A stretch of 64,000 nt of DNA, from contig OY986968.1 in NCBI GenBank assembly GCA_963920575.1, forward strand, positions 26,604,129 to 26,668,128. Reading direction: 5' to 3'. The position numbers and the translations under genes were made by a program. This DNA is from Narthecium ossifragum (Eukaryota; Streptophyta; Magnoliopsida; Dioscoreales; Nartheciaceae). Positions 44,525 to 57,244 of the stretch are shown in pieces (within the stretch, counting starts at the first letter, position 1; each line of letters starts with the position of its first letter). A model generated the notes under the pieces. That model saw only the letters and a program-made list of their open reading frames with translations, was not told the DNA's origin and did no database searches.

Positions 44525-44990
44525 TTTAAAAAAAATATATAAGCCCGAAGGCTGAGTCGTTACATAGTTGTAATCACTTCAACTATCGACCGTCATATCT
44601 CCCGCTAGAGACAGCCCAGCTACAAGAGCAAACACCTGCCTAGCTTCCCTAGCAATAAAATCTGCCAACTGATTCTCCTCCCAGGGAATGTAGACAAGCT
44701 TGAAGTTCGTGAGCTGCCCAATAATCCACCAGATATCATGAAGAAGAAACTGCACCCGCCTCGAGCTTGGGAAGAGACCATTAACAAAACCGACCGCTGG
44801 CATGGAGTCGCTCTCAACTAATAACAACGGTAGGCCCTCTTATATAGCCTCATGGACCGCCAGACGGATTGTACCCAATTCGCTTAGGAGCACCATGTCA
44901 TCCCCAATAGCCTCTACGCGAGAAGAGGTCCATAAAATATCGTCATTGTCATCACAGCAGACAACTCCCAGCAGCCAGTGTTGATGTCGG
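44525..44990 (-). mobile_element. LINE 3' fragment with RNase H-like domain
   Basis: The minus strand reads LLVESDSMPAVGFVNG, VYIPWEENQLADFIAREA and on to a stop at 44579, the C-terminal RNase H-like domain of plant LINEs (D in ESDS, D in LADF). An in-frame TAA interrupts it near 44842. The 3' end carries T/A-runs at 44522-44538. 5'-truncated. Confidence 0.75.
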
Positions 44991-45840
44991 CAGAAGCAAC
45001 TGAGTAAGGGTTACAAGAGAGTAATTGATATGTTGGGCTAGTATTTATGGTGGCGATAAAACAAAGCACATGTGTTATTAATGCCACTAAGAACTCACAT
45101 GCCAAGTGCTTAGTTAGCTCCATCCGAATGATAAATTCCTCATCAGTCTCTTTATAATAACCAACCTTATCACATATGTGCGTCACATCATAAATTGATT
45201 ATACATGTATAATTTTATGACTCAGATTATAACTCATATATCACATCATAAATATTAATCTTATATAATATATCGTCACACCTGACAACGATCACATGTG
45301 CACTCCTACACTCCCTCATTTAAAGCATTTAACCCACGATAATCATGTGCACTCTCACTCTCCCTCAACTGAGACAAGCATATATCTCTACAGTCTATAG
45401 GCATCCACTTCTGATGACATGTCACGTGATATCTAAAATTGTACAAATTAATATATATCAGTCCGCTTTTCTGCATGATAAATTGTGTATCATAGACTTC
45501 TATAATAAATTAAATCATTACTAAAACTGAAATTTATGATCTACATATTCAAAGTTACAAGTCATACAACTGCGCCACGTACTCACAAAAAATGGACAAA
45601 GGTCTGTGACTCATTTCCTTTTCGATGACTAACATTGGTTCATATCCACAAACCGCACCAAACCCAAAACCCGGATATGCTGTCCTGTTATCTATCTATC
45701 ACTCGATAACGACGAGGACTTACCTCCAGGCGGCTATGTGTGAAGCCCGAACCTTTGCGCCCCAATAAGGAAGGTGGAGTAGCACTTCCGAGGGCGATCG
45801 ACGCTGCTATAATTTTGAATTCGGAGTAAAAACGCCCACG
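44991..45840. other. Intergenic, no gene seen
   Basis: AT-rich with imperfect repeats of ATCACATCATAAAT-like sequence around 45180-45290. The final 100 bases are the likely promoter of the ubiquitin-like gene. Confidence 0.5.
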
Positions 45841-47413
45841 ACCTCCCCTTTTCTTACTACTTTCGAAAAAGGGTTGCCGATTTCAAGAACGCCGCCAAGA
45901 AGGTACCATTTTTCTTGTGTTATCCCGTGATATTTCGATCAATTTCCCCCTTTTTTTGTTCGCTTTTATCCGTGCAACAATCGAATCGGATGGATTGCTC
46001 GGTCGGGGATTTGTGCCTGTTTCTTGGGTTTCTTTAGTTGGGGTTTTGGGTTCTGATCGCCGCCGGAATTGACCCTCCTGGGAGAGGATCGCCGCGTTTA
46101 GGTATACGTTTAGGGGAAGAATTAAGCAGAAAGGGTGCGCAATTCTCTGTTTAGGGAACTTAGATGGACGGACCTGAGACTCGCCGGAGCCGCCGCCCGC
46201 CGGCGTTAAGTCCATCACATCTGCTGTCTTGAAATCAGCTCATATGTTAATAGACACCTTCAAGTCCTTATTGCCCACCACGGCGCTGTTAATGGGAAGA
46301 AATGGTACTTTTTTACTTGTAAATTTGCATGGTGTGCTTCTTATTGCTTTGGTTTGAATTGGTATTCATATTATCACCTATTGATTTGATTAAGGATCCT
46401 ATTAGCTTGTTTGGATGTTTGATCAGCATTTGCTTCTTTTGGGGTTAATTTTACACGAGATCCATAGAGCTTTATCCTCTTCCTTGCTCATTATGGTTAG
46501 TGAATCATAGATATTTTCTGCAGTGTAGTATTCTTGAAACATTCATAATGCTAGGATGGTAGGTTTTTTTGGAGTTATGGCAACTGCTGTTTAATCCTTT
46601 CTTCGAGGCGCGCTTGCACGATGGTATGGATCATACCTGTCAAAAGAAATTGTGATGATGTGAGTCATAATTGCAAAGATTCTTTGAGCGTGCTTATTGG
46701 TGTAATTATTATTTTTCTGATGGTTTCTTGATCTGGTTGGCTGGGATATTGACTTGTTATTTTGAGCATAGAACCCGGATAGAGGAAAGACCTTGTTTTT
46801 ACTTGGGGTAATTTTAAATGCACCGTAATAATGTATAAATGCACCACATTTTATATAAAATACCTAAATTGCCCTTTTTTTCCTCTCGGGTGATGGTGGT
46901 GGTGGTGGTACTGGCCACCGGCGGCGGGGTGATCGGGGTGGGCTGCGGCGGTCGGCGAGGCCGAGCAGGAGGGAGAGAGAGAGGACGAGAGAACGAGCGG
47001 GAGGAGGGCCGTGCATTTGGGAGGAGGGGGAGAGAGAGAGACGACGAGGGGGGGGGGGTTGAGGCCGAACGGGATGAGGGCCGCGGGTGGCGCCGCAATG
47101 GTTGTGGCCGGGGAAGAAGACGGCGCTCGGTCTCGCCGCTCGGCCTCTCTCTCTGTCTCCCGCTTTCTCTTCCCTCTCTCTCGTTCTCTCTTCTCCCTCT
47201 CCCTCTCATCCGCTCTCTTTCTCTCACCCTCCGTCGCTCGGCCTTTGTCTCTCTCTCTTCTGTTCTCTCTCCTCTCTCTCTCCCTCTCGTCTGCTCTCTC
47301 TCTCTCGCCCTTCGCTGCTCGGCCTCTCTCTCTCCCTTTCTCTCTTCCCTCTCTCTCATTCTCTCTCCTCTCTCTCTCTCACCCGCTCTCTCTCTCGCCC
47401 TCCGCTGCTCGGC

Positions 47414-47444
<31 letters not shown>

Positions 47445-48424
47445 GTTCTCTCTTCCCTCTCTCTCCTCTCTCTCTCTCTCTCCCCCCCCCTCTCCCCCTC
47501 TCCCCCTCTCCCTCTCGTCCACTCTCTCTCTCTCTCACCCTCCGCCGCTCAGCATCTCTCTTCCCTCTCTCTCATTCTCTCTCTCTCTCTCTCTCCCTCC
47601 TCCCTCTCAGACTCGCCGACCGCCGCGCCCACCCCGCCGCCGGTGACCAGCCCTCCTCCCGCTCGGCCTCGTCAACCGCCACAGCCCACCCCGGCCACCT
47701 CGCCGTTGGTGGCTAGTACCACCACCGTCACCACGAGAGGAAGAAATGGCAATTTAGGCATTTTACATAAGATGTGGTGCACTTATACATTATTGTGGTG
47801 CATTTAAAATTACCCTTTTACTTGATCTTTCAAATAGAGTAATGTATGGATTTGCACAGTGTAAGATGAGGAAGAAATTCTTGTTTATACACAAGGAATT
47901 GTTCTTTTTCATTATTGTGGTGAATGCTTTCCTGTACATGCCAAGACTGTCCTCAGATATGTTCTTCAGCTTTCATTTCAGCTGGATGCTTCAACTATAC
48001 ATCCTCTTCTCATATTATGCAGATGGCAATGTCCGATGACACCTCCGAGATAAGCATAGATGAAGAATTGAAAGAGAGTATGGCATTTAAAGGTCCCCTG
48101 CATGAAGATATATCCTCCGATGAACAGACCGATAAAGAGGGGCTGACTAGTGATTCAGATTCAGATTCAGAAGGAGCATATAAAGTCCTGTTATTCTTAA
48201 GAACATGGACGGGAAGAAGCATGACCATTGAAACAGAAGTCTCTGATACTATTGGCTTTGTCAAGGAGAAGATCTCCAGCAAGGAGGGCACACCTAAGAG
48301 CCGCCAGATTCTGCTGTTTGGCGGGCAGGAGCTCGAAGATCACCATACTCTGGAGCACTATGACATTAGAAGTGGGGCTTCGTTGGATCAGCGCTACAGA
48401 CGTTATATGAGAAAAAGGATTTAG
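45841..48424 (+). CDS. Ubiquitin-like domain protein without a diglycine end
   Basis: The coding exon is 48023-48424, starting ATG right after an acceptor (TTATGCAG), giving 133 aa. An untranslated first exon probably ends at 45900 (AAGAAG|GTACCA), with about 2.1 kb of intron that holds a MULE. Residues 1-50 are acidic with a Ser-Asp run. From about 52 to 125 the sequence follows ubiquitin: VLLFLRTWTGRSMTIETEVS (KTLTGKTITLEVE), DTIGFVKEKISSKEGTP, RQILLFGGQELEDHHTLEHYDI. It ends YRRYMRKRI, so there is no GG and it cannot be conjugated. It is more likely a UBL adaptor domain, for example for proteasome or CDC48 binding. No wider family is recognised. Confidence 0.7.
46806..47815. mobile_element. 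Foldback Mutator-like element, 1010 bp, in the ubiquitin-like gene's intron
   Basis: Inverted ends start GGGTAATTTTAAATGCACC, and similarity extends inward about 180 bases (46806-46990 against 47630-47815). The 9-bp target duplication TTTTACTTG is perfect at 46797-46805 and 47816-47824. The core, 47140-47600, is almost pure CT-rich microsatellite. The long frames seen through it are low-complexity artefacts. No transposase. Confidence 0.9.
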
Positions 48425-49022
48425 ACACTCCAAAGAGACAGAGATGTCATTGCTGAAACATTCACCATCCTTGCAGTTCTCTATTTGACTTCTTCTAAAC
48501 CTTGTGAGATCTGCATGGCATGCTGATTCTTTGCGAGATGATTGAATTGTTGTTTGAACTTTGAACAATGTTTCAATGTGAGAAGAAGTTCATGTGGATG
48601 TAGATAAATCTTAGAATCATATTTTGACTTAGTGAGTACCGTAATTCAACAGTTGTGAAGATGCTTCCTGCTATTTGTGCAATGAGATCCCAGTAGTCAT
48701 TGGAAAATACTTACTGTCGTGATGAAGCATGGATGATAACTATGTGACAGCCAAGCACTTAAATAAATAGCTTTTTTATTTATATATTTTCTTGAGAAAT
48801 TGAGCCTGACTTAGGGTGCGTAAATAAATAACCGTACAAATACCCATACAACCACGCTAAACAACTACACTGGTCCAATACTCATAACTGACTACTGCTA
48901 AGATGCATTTATCCAAAGACCAAGGAATTCTGCACAAATGCTTCTTTTTTTTATGAATCAAAGAAGACAGGAGTGAAATTTTCTCATGTTTACGTCTTTA
49001 CTCAGTCAAGATTCATATTTCC
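48425..49022 (+). other. 3' UTR and spacer
   Basis: Downstream of the ubiquitin-like gene. No other feature recognised. Confidence 0.5.
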
Positions 49023-49222
49023 NNNNNNNNNNNNNNNNNNNNNNNNNNNNNNNNNNNNNNNNNNNNNNNNNNNNNNNNNNNNNNNNNNNNNNNNNNNNNN
49101 NNNNNNNNNNNNNNNNNNNNNNNNNNNNNNNNNNNNNNNNNNNNNNNNNNNNNNNNNNNNNNNNNNNNNNNNNNNNNNNNNNNNNNNNNNNNNNNNNNNN
49201 NNNNNNNNNNNNNNNNNNNNNN
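49023..49222. other. Assembly gap (200 N)
   Basis: Exactly 200 N, size unknown. Sequence on either side shows no gene crossing it. Confidence 0.98.
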
Positions 49223-51589
49223 CGCCGACTCAGGTGGTTAGTCTTCCTAGTAGTCAATTCTCAATTTATATATTTCAATGGCCTTAAAGCCTTAAACCCT
49301 TAAACCCTAGTGACCATGTTTAGGGACTATGCTGCTTAGTAGTTGGTATGCCTTGGCTGGAAAAAGCTAGTAAATATGTAGCTTTGGCGAACTTGTCTTG
49401 AATTGTGTAAACAGAAGGGGCAACGTAGATAGCAGCAATCTCTGTGAGAGAATCTCGTAGAGTTTCATTGCAGCAACTAAGCATATGCAAATCAAGCAAA
49501 ATGCCAGTGTTGAAGGCTAGTGCATGAGTTTTCTCCTTCTCTAAAGGATTGTCAAGGTTATTTTAGATAAATGGAAAGCTTGCCAAGAACCATCAGTGTA
49601 GAAACTAAACAAAGGTTTCAACTTTAGATGATTACGAATTCAAAGTACATTTTTTTGGGGGAAAAATTTAGGTCAAACTAAGTACCAGGCTGTTTGAGGA
49701 GCAAGGTTCCTGGTGCTGCAATGACACGTTTGCAGATAAAGCACACATCATATGACATGATGCAACGCAGCTTAATAATGCAACGGCCCTGAACTCTTGG
49801 AATACACATATAGATAACCACATATGTCCTTAATTATCAGCCTATGTCACAAGAGGTTAAAGAATGCAGATTATGTGGATGCTACTTAAGGCTTTAGATC
49901 ATCATCCTGAAACTAATGGATAAGGTTTACCTTATCACAATAGAAATAGTTTGATGTTTTAGTCCATCTATTAAGTGATGAAACTTAAATTTGAAGGTCC
50001 TTTACATGGGATATACTCGAGTAAATAGAGGCTCTGGAAGCGAGCTTTGGGTGTAATATACATCAATGCAAAAGCCCCTGAAGGATATGCCTGAATTGAG
50101 GTTTGAGTGTGTTTTGACTTCAATGCGAAGAGGAAAATAAGGATTCTGCCTGAGATTACATGCATGAGGTGAAAAGTATTGCCTTTACAGTGAAGAACCT
50201 GTTCATATGATCAGAATAATTGGTTAGAGATGCCACCAATTTGATGTCTTGGGAAGGCGAGTAGGATAGCTGATCTTGTAGGTATTGTAATGTCCATCAT
50301 TAGCTGAACTTTTTCCAAATCATGCAGGATGTATTCTGTGGTAGAGGATGAGCCCTTTCCTCTATATGCCGTAAATAAAAGACGATAGAGTTGGATGTGG
50401 AACTCATATCTTTTGTATTAGTTGCTAATTATTTCTAGTGAGTGAGGGAACATTAGCTCAACTAACTACAAGTTTTTGCTTATGATTTACAGGTCTAGGC
50501 AATGATACTGGAGAGGATCCGCCTATAATAGCGTGATTTTAACTGTTTCCAAGACTGTTGCCATTTGCGACTTTGTTGTTTACAATCAGTGAGTAGAGAC
50601 ATTTCTAATCTAAATGGAGTAGAATAGATGAGGGCATTCAGACTTTATTTCAAAAAAATATGATGAATTGTGCTTATAATGCAGTCTGAAGTTTTGTTAG
50701 TGCAAAATAGCAAAAGATGCTTTGTTTCTTATGGTTCATGAGTCATGCATTGATCTAGGGACTTGTTTTGTTTCTTATGGACATTCAGCAACTTCTTGGG
50801 GGAAACTTGAAACTTCTTTAATACTTTTCAGTGAACTTTTCATGTACTTAGTGCTGTAGGAAAACTGCATGCGATCAATGAGTACTGATTTGTTTAAAAG
50901 GTAGACCTCTGTAGCTAATAAGCGCTTGGCTCGCTGGGGTTGAGCATGCATGAGTAGAAGTAAAATAGCTGCAATTTTCAAGCTTGTTGTAGTCCTCTTC
51001 TTTTTGGATGACATGTATATACGTTAGTTGAATCATCCTTCATCCTTTTTTTGAGTTCAGAAAGTGCTCTTATTTGGGACTGCATACAGTTAATGAGTCC
51101 TGAATCTGGATTTGTTTTATGTAAGCTAATAGGTGGTTTGGTTACTCATATCCCATTGGGTGATAATGTAATAACTGATGGTATTAATGTAGTAACTGAT
51201 GGTATAGCTTGATCGTGTCGATTCTAGATTTCTATTGTTTGATAACCAGAGGATGACCAACCGATGCTGAATAAGTATTCATAATTCTACCTCTGAACTC
51301 AACTCATTAAAAAAAAAAAAAGTTTGGTTGCACAGCTAGAAGTGAAATACCTGCAATTTTCCAGCGTTAAAGATGAGGCTCCCATTAAACCTGGTCTTTC
51401 CCCAAATATTCTCACATCACCTTATGCAATGGTCGTTCATTATAGTGCTTGCCAATCACAAGTACGAGAAAACATGACAAACCACCAAACGACGATCTAA
51501 AACTTAAATAGAGATCCTGCAATTTCTTCTTGTTTTAAAATACTACATTAAACGTTAATCATCAACAGCACAAAAGCTCTCCTGGAAAT
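49223..51589. other. Intergenic region, no gene recognised
   Basis: No convincing reading frame on either strand. Bases 50865-50985 and 51080-51365 are diverged copies of one segment (CTGCAATTTTC at both ends), the second interrupted by a poly(A)-tailed insertion. Confidence 0.5.
51144..51321 (+). mobile_element. Small poly(A)-tailed insertion, SINE-like or retroposed fragment
   Basis: 178 bases ending in 13 A, flanked by GTTTGGTT at 51136-51143 and 51322-51329. The related segment at 50930-50940 lacks it. No clear Pol III boxes. Confidence 0.5.
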
Positions 51590-54081
51590 CTAATATGGGC
51601 GAAATCGACGCCCGCGGCTGTTATCACTATTTTGCCTCCCGCCACCAGTGTTGCTACCCCGACCCCCACCTCGCAGTGATGCGGCTGCAGTTTGCCCAGG
51701 CTGTTGCCTTCATGATACGCAAAATAACAAAGTTAGAATGCAGGTGCGCCAACAAATGTCATCTGAATTATAGCGCAAATAAATCAAAGATCACCAAACA
51801 ATCCCACAATATCAGTTTTAAGTATAAGAGATAATTATCTACTAACAAATAGTAGTCATACATAGAATCAGTATGTAAAACCGTCTACTTACACAACATA
51901 TGCGAGACGTCCATCAGGCAATATCATCGGCACCATCGCCATGCCAGGTGCAGCTCCCCTTCCGTAGAGCATAGGCTACAAAAAATAACCTCTTGATGTG
52001 AACAAGTTGCAGCCAATATGTGTAGTCATTCAGGAGTTGTATGAACCAAATTTTCGAAAACACAAAGACCAAGAGGTAAACTGAACGGAATACCTGAGCA
52101 AAACCTGGCCCCATGGCACCATAGGCACCTCCAACCGCACCATATCCCATATGGGGGGCATAAGTTGGTAGCAAAGGGCCTTTCTGAGCATTAAGACCAG
52201 CATCAGGTTTCTTATCAGCTGGAGGCTTCGCAAGTGAACACTCTAGAACTTGACCTGCCAACGCACAGAAGAGAAAGCATAAGTTATACCCCACATCAGA
52301 ATCAATGGAGGAAATGCCATTAAAATCATACAATATTATAGGGTTAAAAAGCACCATCAAGCTCATATTTCTCTGTGTTCTTGAGAGCCTTCATGGCCAT
52401 TGACCGCTCTGCAAAATGTACAAAACCAAATCTGTTTTCCTGACCAGATTTTGCGGGAGGCAGAACCACCTTGGTAATTTCTCCGTGGTGCTGGAACAGC
52501 TTTTTCAACTGATCTTGAGTCACATTCTTGGGCAAATTTTTCACATAAACTGCCTTCACCTACAGAAAACAAATGAGAAAAGATGTTGGCAAGGCTTGCA
52601 AGAAATTTAGAACATGGTTACTTAGAAAAGAAGAATAATCATGATCAACTATCTAACAAACAGAAATAAGAACCTGAGAGGTAGAAGAATCGCCACTTTT
52701 AGGGTCTGCCCAGCTTACTGTTGGGGCATTAGTGTCTAATTTAAATTTTGGAGTGGACATCTTCTTTCTTGAATATTCTGCGCATGCATGGTTGTAGTAC
52801 TCAATGAATGCAAAACCACGATTTCGACTAGAATTTTGGGGATCCTGCAACACACCAAACACAGAATACATAATCTTAAAAATTTCTTAACACAGATCAC
52901 ATTCCTAAGGACATCTGTGTTCTAGAGGGATTGTCGGCATAGTCACCTTCATCAAATCGACCCGCTCAACTCCAGGGCCAACCTTCTCTGCAGCTTTTCT
53001 CAAATCATCCTCAACCCAACTCCTAGGAATGTTACCAATGAATAACCGGTGCTTTGCTTGGGATGTGGAACACCTTATCCTTTTTCCCTGAAACAAGGAC
53101 CGGAAAATATTCAATTCAATCTTGACAACCATACTTCCGAAAAAACCTAGAAAGATAGTCTTTGTCAAATCCAATTTGTCTTTCCAAAACTTAAGAAACA
53201 TAATGAATTTGCATTGTAGAGCAACCAGTATTGCAGCATTCAAATTTTTCAAAGCGCATAGCAACATAAACCTACTGGTCATAATCATCTTCCAAAAGGA
53301 ATTACAAATTTATACACAAAACTACAAGATTCAGAACGTCTGTAGTGAATCTGAAACATATCGGCTTTACAGCATAGAAGCAATCAGGATGTTACCTTGA
53401 ATTCTTTGTTGTTCAGATCCTTGATAGCTTTTTCCGCCAATTCTTTAGTTCTGAAAGTTACAAATGCATAACCTTTATTCTCAGATGAGTCCTTGCCTTT
53501 CATCATCCTAACCTGTCATCACATAATTACCGATCTTCATGAACTATATAAAAAGTGGCCAAGATAAGGAGAGAGAGTATCAGAAATCTCACCTCAGTGA
53601 CTTCCCCAACAGATTCGCAGAAGCTCTTCAGGTCCTCTTCAGACGCATCATTTGGAATACCACCAGCATAAATTTCAGAGCCATGCGGAGGAAGAGCAAG
53701 AAGTTCAGCATGTTTTTCACTGTCTTCATCTTCCTTCTCATAATCTTTCATCTTAACATCACTTCCACGACCAGCACTTTTTTCAGTATCAACTCCATTA
53801 GCAACTGCATCCTCTTGTTCCTCTTCTTCCTCCTCATCGTCCTCCTCCTCTACCACTTCCTCTTCTTCCTCTTCCACTTCCTCTTCCTCCTCAATTTCTT
53901 CATATTCAACTTCTTCTTCCATTGTATCATCAGCTTCATCAAAATCTACCTTCTCCTCAGGCTCAACAGCGTTTTCAGGTTCCTCTTCCACGGGGTTCAT
54001 AACTTCTACCCGCTTTTCAGGTTCAGCAGAATCAACTGGCTCGGTCTTAGCAGATGCAGTTTTGCCTCTCCCCCTTGGCAT
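51590..54081 (-). CDS. hnRNP Q/LIF2-like protein with three RRMs
   Basis: Eight coding exons: 53593-54081, 53396-53512, 52947-53087, 52674-52844, 52355-52559, 52094-52254, 51893-51975 and 51590-51707, all phase-consistent, total 494 aa. The start is MPRGRGK. Residues 30-120 form an acidic Glu-rich tract. Then RRM1 (IYAGGI ... KGYAFVTF), RRM2 (LFIGNI ... RGFAFIEY), RRM3 (VYVKNL ... RFGFVHF) and an Arg-Gly-rich tail ending RRFRPY. Domain order and length match plant hnRNP Q proteins such as LIF2 (LHP1-interacting factor 2), which bind RNA and help control Polycomb targets. Role here is inferred. All RNP motifs are intact and the gene looks functional. Confidence 0.9.
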
Positions 54082-55660
54082 CTTCTGTATCGCAAACAAT
54101 CTTGCAAGGCGACTGTGATAGAATTACAGAAGCCAGAGGCACTTGGAAATGGAAGCAAAAAAAGTTGGAAAGGAGGAAAAAAGTAGAAATCCCAACAGGA
54201 GTTGCAAAGTAAGAATCTTGAACCCAACAAAGCCATGGACACGGCTCAAAGGAGTTTCAATGTGAAAGTTTCGTCTATGGGATGATAAACAAAGCACTAA
54301 CAGCCGAGACAGGCAGCGGAAAGAACTCAGAACATGATAATTAAGAGATCGATGCTCAAAAAGGTACAAAACAATGAAGAGATGAGTTTCTTGCAATCAA
54401 GATATCAGGCTGAAGTGCAAAACACAATCGATGGTTTAATTGCATGTCAATGTTAATTCTGGAGCAACAGATAAGAAAAAGAAACAAAACACAAGCAACA
54501 AAATGAGAAACTGCGTATAGGAATATGCATATTAATAACATGAAGAAAGAGTGCAGCCATGGTATAATGTAATATAAAATGTGACAACTGTTAATGTCCA
54601 GCAAAAGTGATACTGCACAGAAGAAACAGAAGAAGAAAGATAACCGTGTGAGTTCATTATTATACAACTACAAGTGCCTTTCGTCAACAAGTGATGCACA
54701 CAGCCATGTCAATGCATCAAAAAGCCTCACAAGTTGCAACGTGGCCATTGAGCACCACTTACAACCATCTTCTCCAATTGTAAAGTGGCTATCGCGTTCA
54801 TGTTACAATTTCAAAACAGTAAAAACATGAACAAACCATCTTACATACTGAGTAGTTACTTGTTAACCATTGGCCAATAGAGCTCACACTTGTGCCCCCT
54901 GAACAATGCCAGGAGAGAACGAGTACAAGAACTATTCTTGATGGTAAATCCTTTACAATTTCTGCAGATAATGACTAATCAGCCACAACAAATAAAATGT
55001 TTCCCAGATGGCATTCAGCAGGCCATTTTTCAATCACGGTAATATAAAAAAAAACTTTTTTCAGAAGCACATCAAATTAGTTATACGACCCATGTCACCC
55101 TACAACATTCTGAAATGGATACTAATAAATTCCATGACGACTAAAAGTCGGCTCTAGCCAATATTCATAACTCCAACCCCTAACCATCAACGCGTTACAG
55201 TCAGGATTGAAGACAACAGCATACCATTAATCAAATACTCCTCCGAGTAACAGAGGAACCATGAATACGCCACTAAAGAGGAAAGGTATTGGGAAATCCC
55301 CTAAATGAGAAGTCTACGCTCCAATAGCCAATACTAAGTTCCAAGAATCGTCTCCATCCCTACTCCTAAACCGACAACTAATAGACAACAATGACCACCA
55401 AAACGTTCCCAAATCGCAGAACTCTCCACCGAAATCATAACTCCGAGATCAAAGGAACATATAGAAGGAAGAAAAGAGGCCAAGAAGTAATAAGATTGGA
55501 AAAAGAAACTTACTTGAGATGCGAAGCGAAAGATCGGGGGCTTCAGCGAGGAATCCCTTTGGATTTTATGAGGCGAGAGCGAGATAGAGGAGAAACCCTA
55601 ATCGTAGGGTTTCGATGCGATCGATGCTGACGGGCTTGTAATAGAGGAGATCATATCAGC
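54082..55660 (-). other. 5' UTR of the hnRNP Q-like gene, with a 1.4-kb leader intron
   Basis: On the minus strand an acceptor (GATACAG) sits just before the ATG, and a donor (CTCAA|GTAAGT, plus 55513/55514) defines a leader exon of about 55514-55650. Leader introns are common in plant RNA-binding protein genes and often raise expression. Small frames inside are not supported. Confidence 0.6.
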
Positions 55661-55803
55661 GAAACTGGAAGCCACTCGATGGTGGACCGGGTCGTCACTT
55701 GGACTAACCTGGGCCCCATGGCTCATGGGCCAATGATGGACCGTATTGCCATTAAGCTGGTCCCCATGGGCTTAAACTGGAAACGGATCTTTGATACATC
55801 CAG

Positions 55804-56606
55804 TAAGGGTGTACAACGGGTTGGTAACCCATTTTAACCCGAAAATCAACCCGACCCGAATCTTAACGGGCGGGTCATAAGACAGTCATAAACATGTCAG
55901 GTCTGACTCGAACCGTTACAATAATACCGGTCGGATAATGGGTGTTTAAGCCTTTGCTTAACGGGTAACCCGTTTTACCCGTTTAGAATAAAGACTATTG
56001 CAAATATATATATAATATATATATATAATAATGTCACTCCCGTAAGAACAATGTATAACATGTGGTGTTTCTTAGAATTATTGATAATTTTGTACATTTG
56101 GTTGTGATGCAAAGATAGATGGTCTACTAGGCTCCTCCTCAGAATCAAATGCTGGTAGTCATCCATCTTTCACAACCACCCAAGCCTTCATCCTCAAATC
56201 AATTCGGAAAAGCTCAATTATGATTTAATCATTTGTTATGTTATTTTTGGTTGAATTTTGGATAAATAGATTGTACTTTAAAACTTTTATATCTCTTCAC
56301 GTGGCACAACTTAAGTTTACGTGTTTATGTTGTTTGAATTTTGAATTAATAAATTATATTTTAAAACTTTATATCTCTTTATGTGGTACAACTTAGATTT
56401 ACATGTTTATGTTGTTTGAATTTTGAATTAATAGATTGTATTTTAAAATTTTATATTTATTCATGTGATACTAATAACGGATTAATAAGTTACTTGTATC
56501 TGTTTATCAGTTAATTCATTAATATGGTGATAAATTAACAGATTAACGGACGGTCACCGACACTCAAAAATTAACGGTTGACCTGATAACCTGTTGTACA
56601 CCTCTG
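55804..56606. mobile_element. hAT-type non-autonomous element, 803 bp
   Basis: Ends TAAGGGTGTACAAC and, on the other strand, CAGAGGTGTACAAC. Flanked by the 8-bp direct repeat ACATCCAG at 55796-55803 and 56607-56614, the size expected of hAT insertions. The interior is AT-rich, with three related TTTTGAATTAATARATTRTA-like repeats around 56250-56460. No transposase. Confidence 0.8.
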
Positions 56607-56614
56607 ACATCCAG

Positions 56615-57244
56615 TGACTCACATTTATAGCTTGCAATTAATGTGTAATAGACGATGACCATAGCATTCTAGGTATGAGCTAGATTGCTCGACGACATCA
56701 CCAAAATGGCCCGATCATTAGTTCCTTGAGGTATGGACCACTTTGCACCAAATTGATCAGGAATTGCACCTAAAATCAGTTCAATTTGGGCCAAGAAATT
56801 AGATCCAATCGAACAATGGGCACAGGTTGGACCGCAATTTCTGACATTCTCGACAGTCTAAATGTTACTGGCCTTATTACATAAACAATACAATAATTAC
56901 CATAACTTGAATAAATGGCGGTACTCGATAATCGCCTATACACAGGTTAAATAACACAATTAATAGATCAACAACGACCTTTTGAAAGTATAGATATAAG
57001 GAAGTCAGTTCCTCGACATATTGTCTTGCAACTATCTACTAGAGTCTAGGTGTCTTCCATCTTCCACCTGCTCCAGTAACTCTTTAAAACTATTCAAGCA
57101 TGTTATCAGACAACGTTGAAGGTTCTTTAGATCTTTCATACACGGCCCTTCTTCCATCTTCTGAATAAGAACTATCCGAGTTCTTAACAGGATCAATTGC
57201 CACAGTAGTCTGGCACGTAGTTGTGATACTAATTTGCTCACCAT
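56615..57244. other. Spacer and hydrolase 3' UTR
   Basis: No gene recognised. The right end is probably the 3' UTR of the minus-strand hydrolase gene. Confidence 0.5.

Noticed and set aside
46839..47807. Several overlapping frames of 200-320 codons
   Set aside because: They run through CT-rich microsatellite and MULE arms in all frames at once, giving Ser/Leu/Arg/Pro low-complexity proteins with no domain.
49284..49312. Telomere-like TTAAACCC repeats
   Set aside because: Only about three imperfect units, well within chance or promoter telo-box range.
53539..54186. A 215-codon plus-strand frame rich in Phe and Leu
   Set aside because: It is the complement of the Glu-rich acidic tract of the hnRNP Q-like gene.
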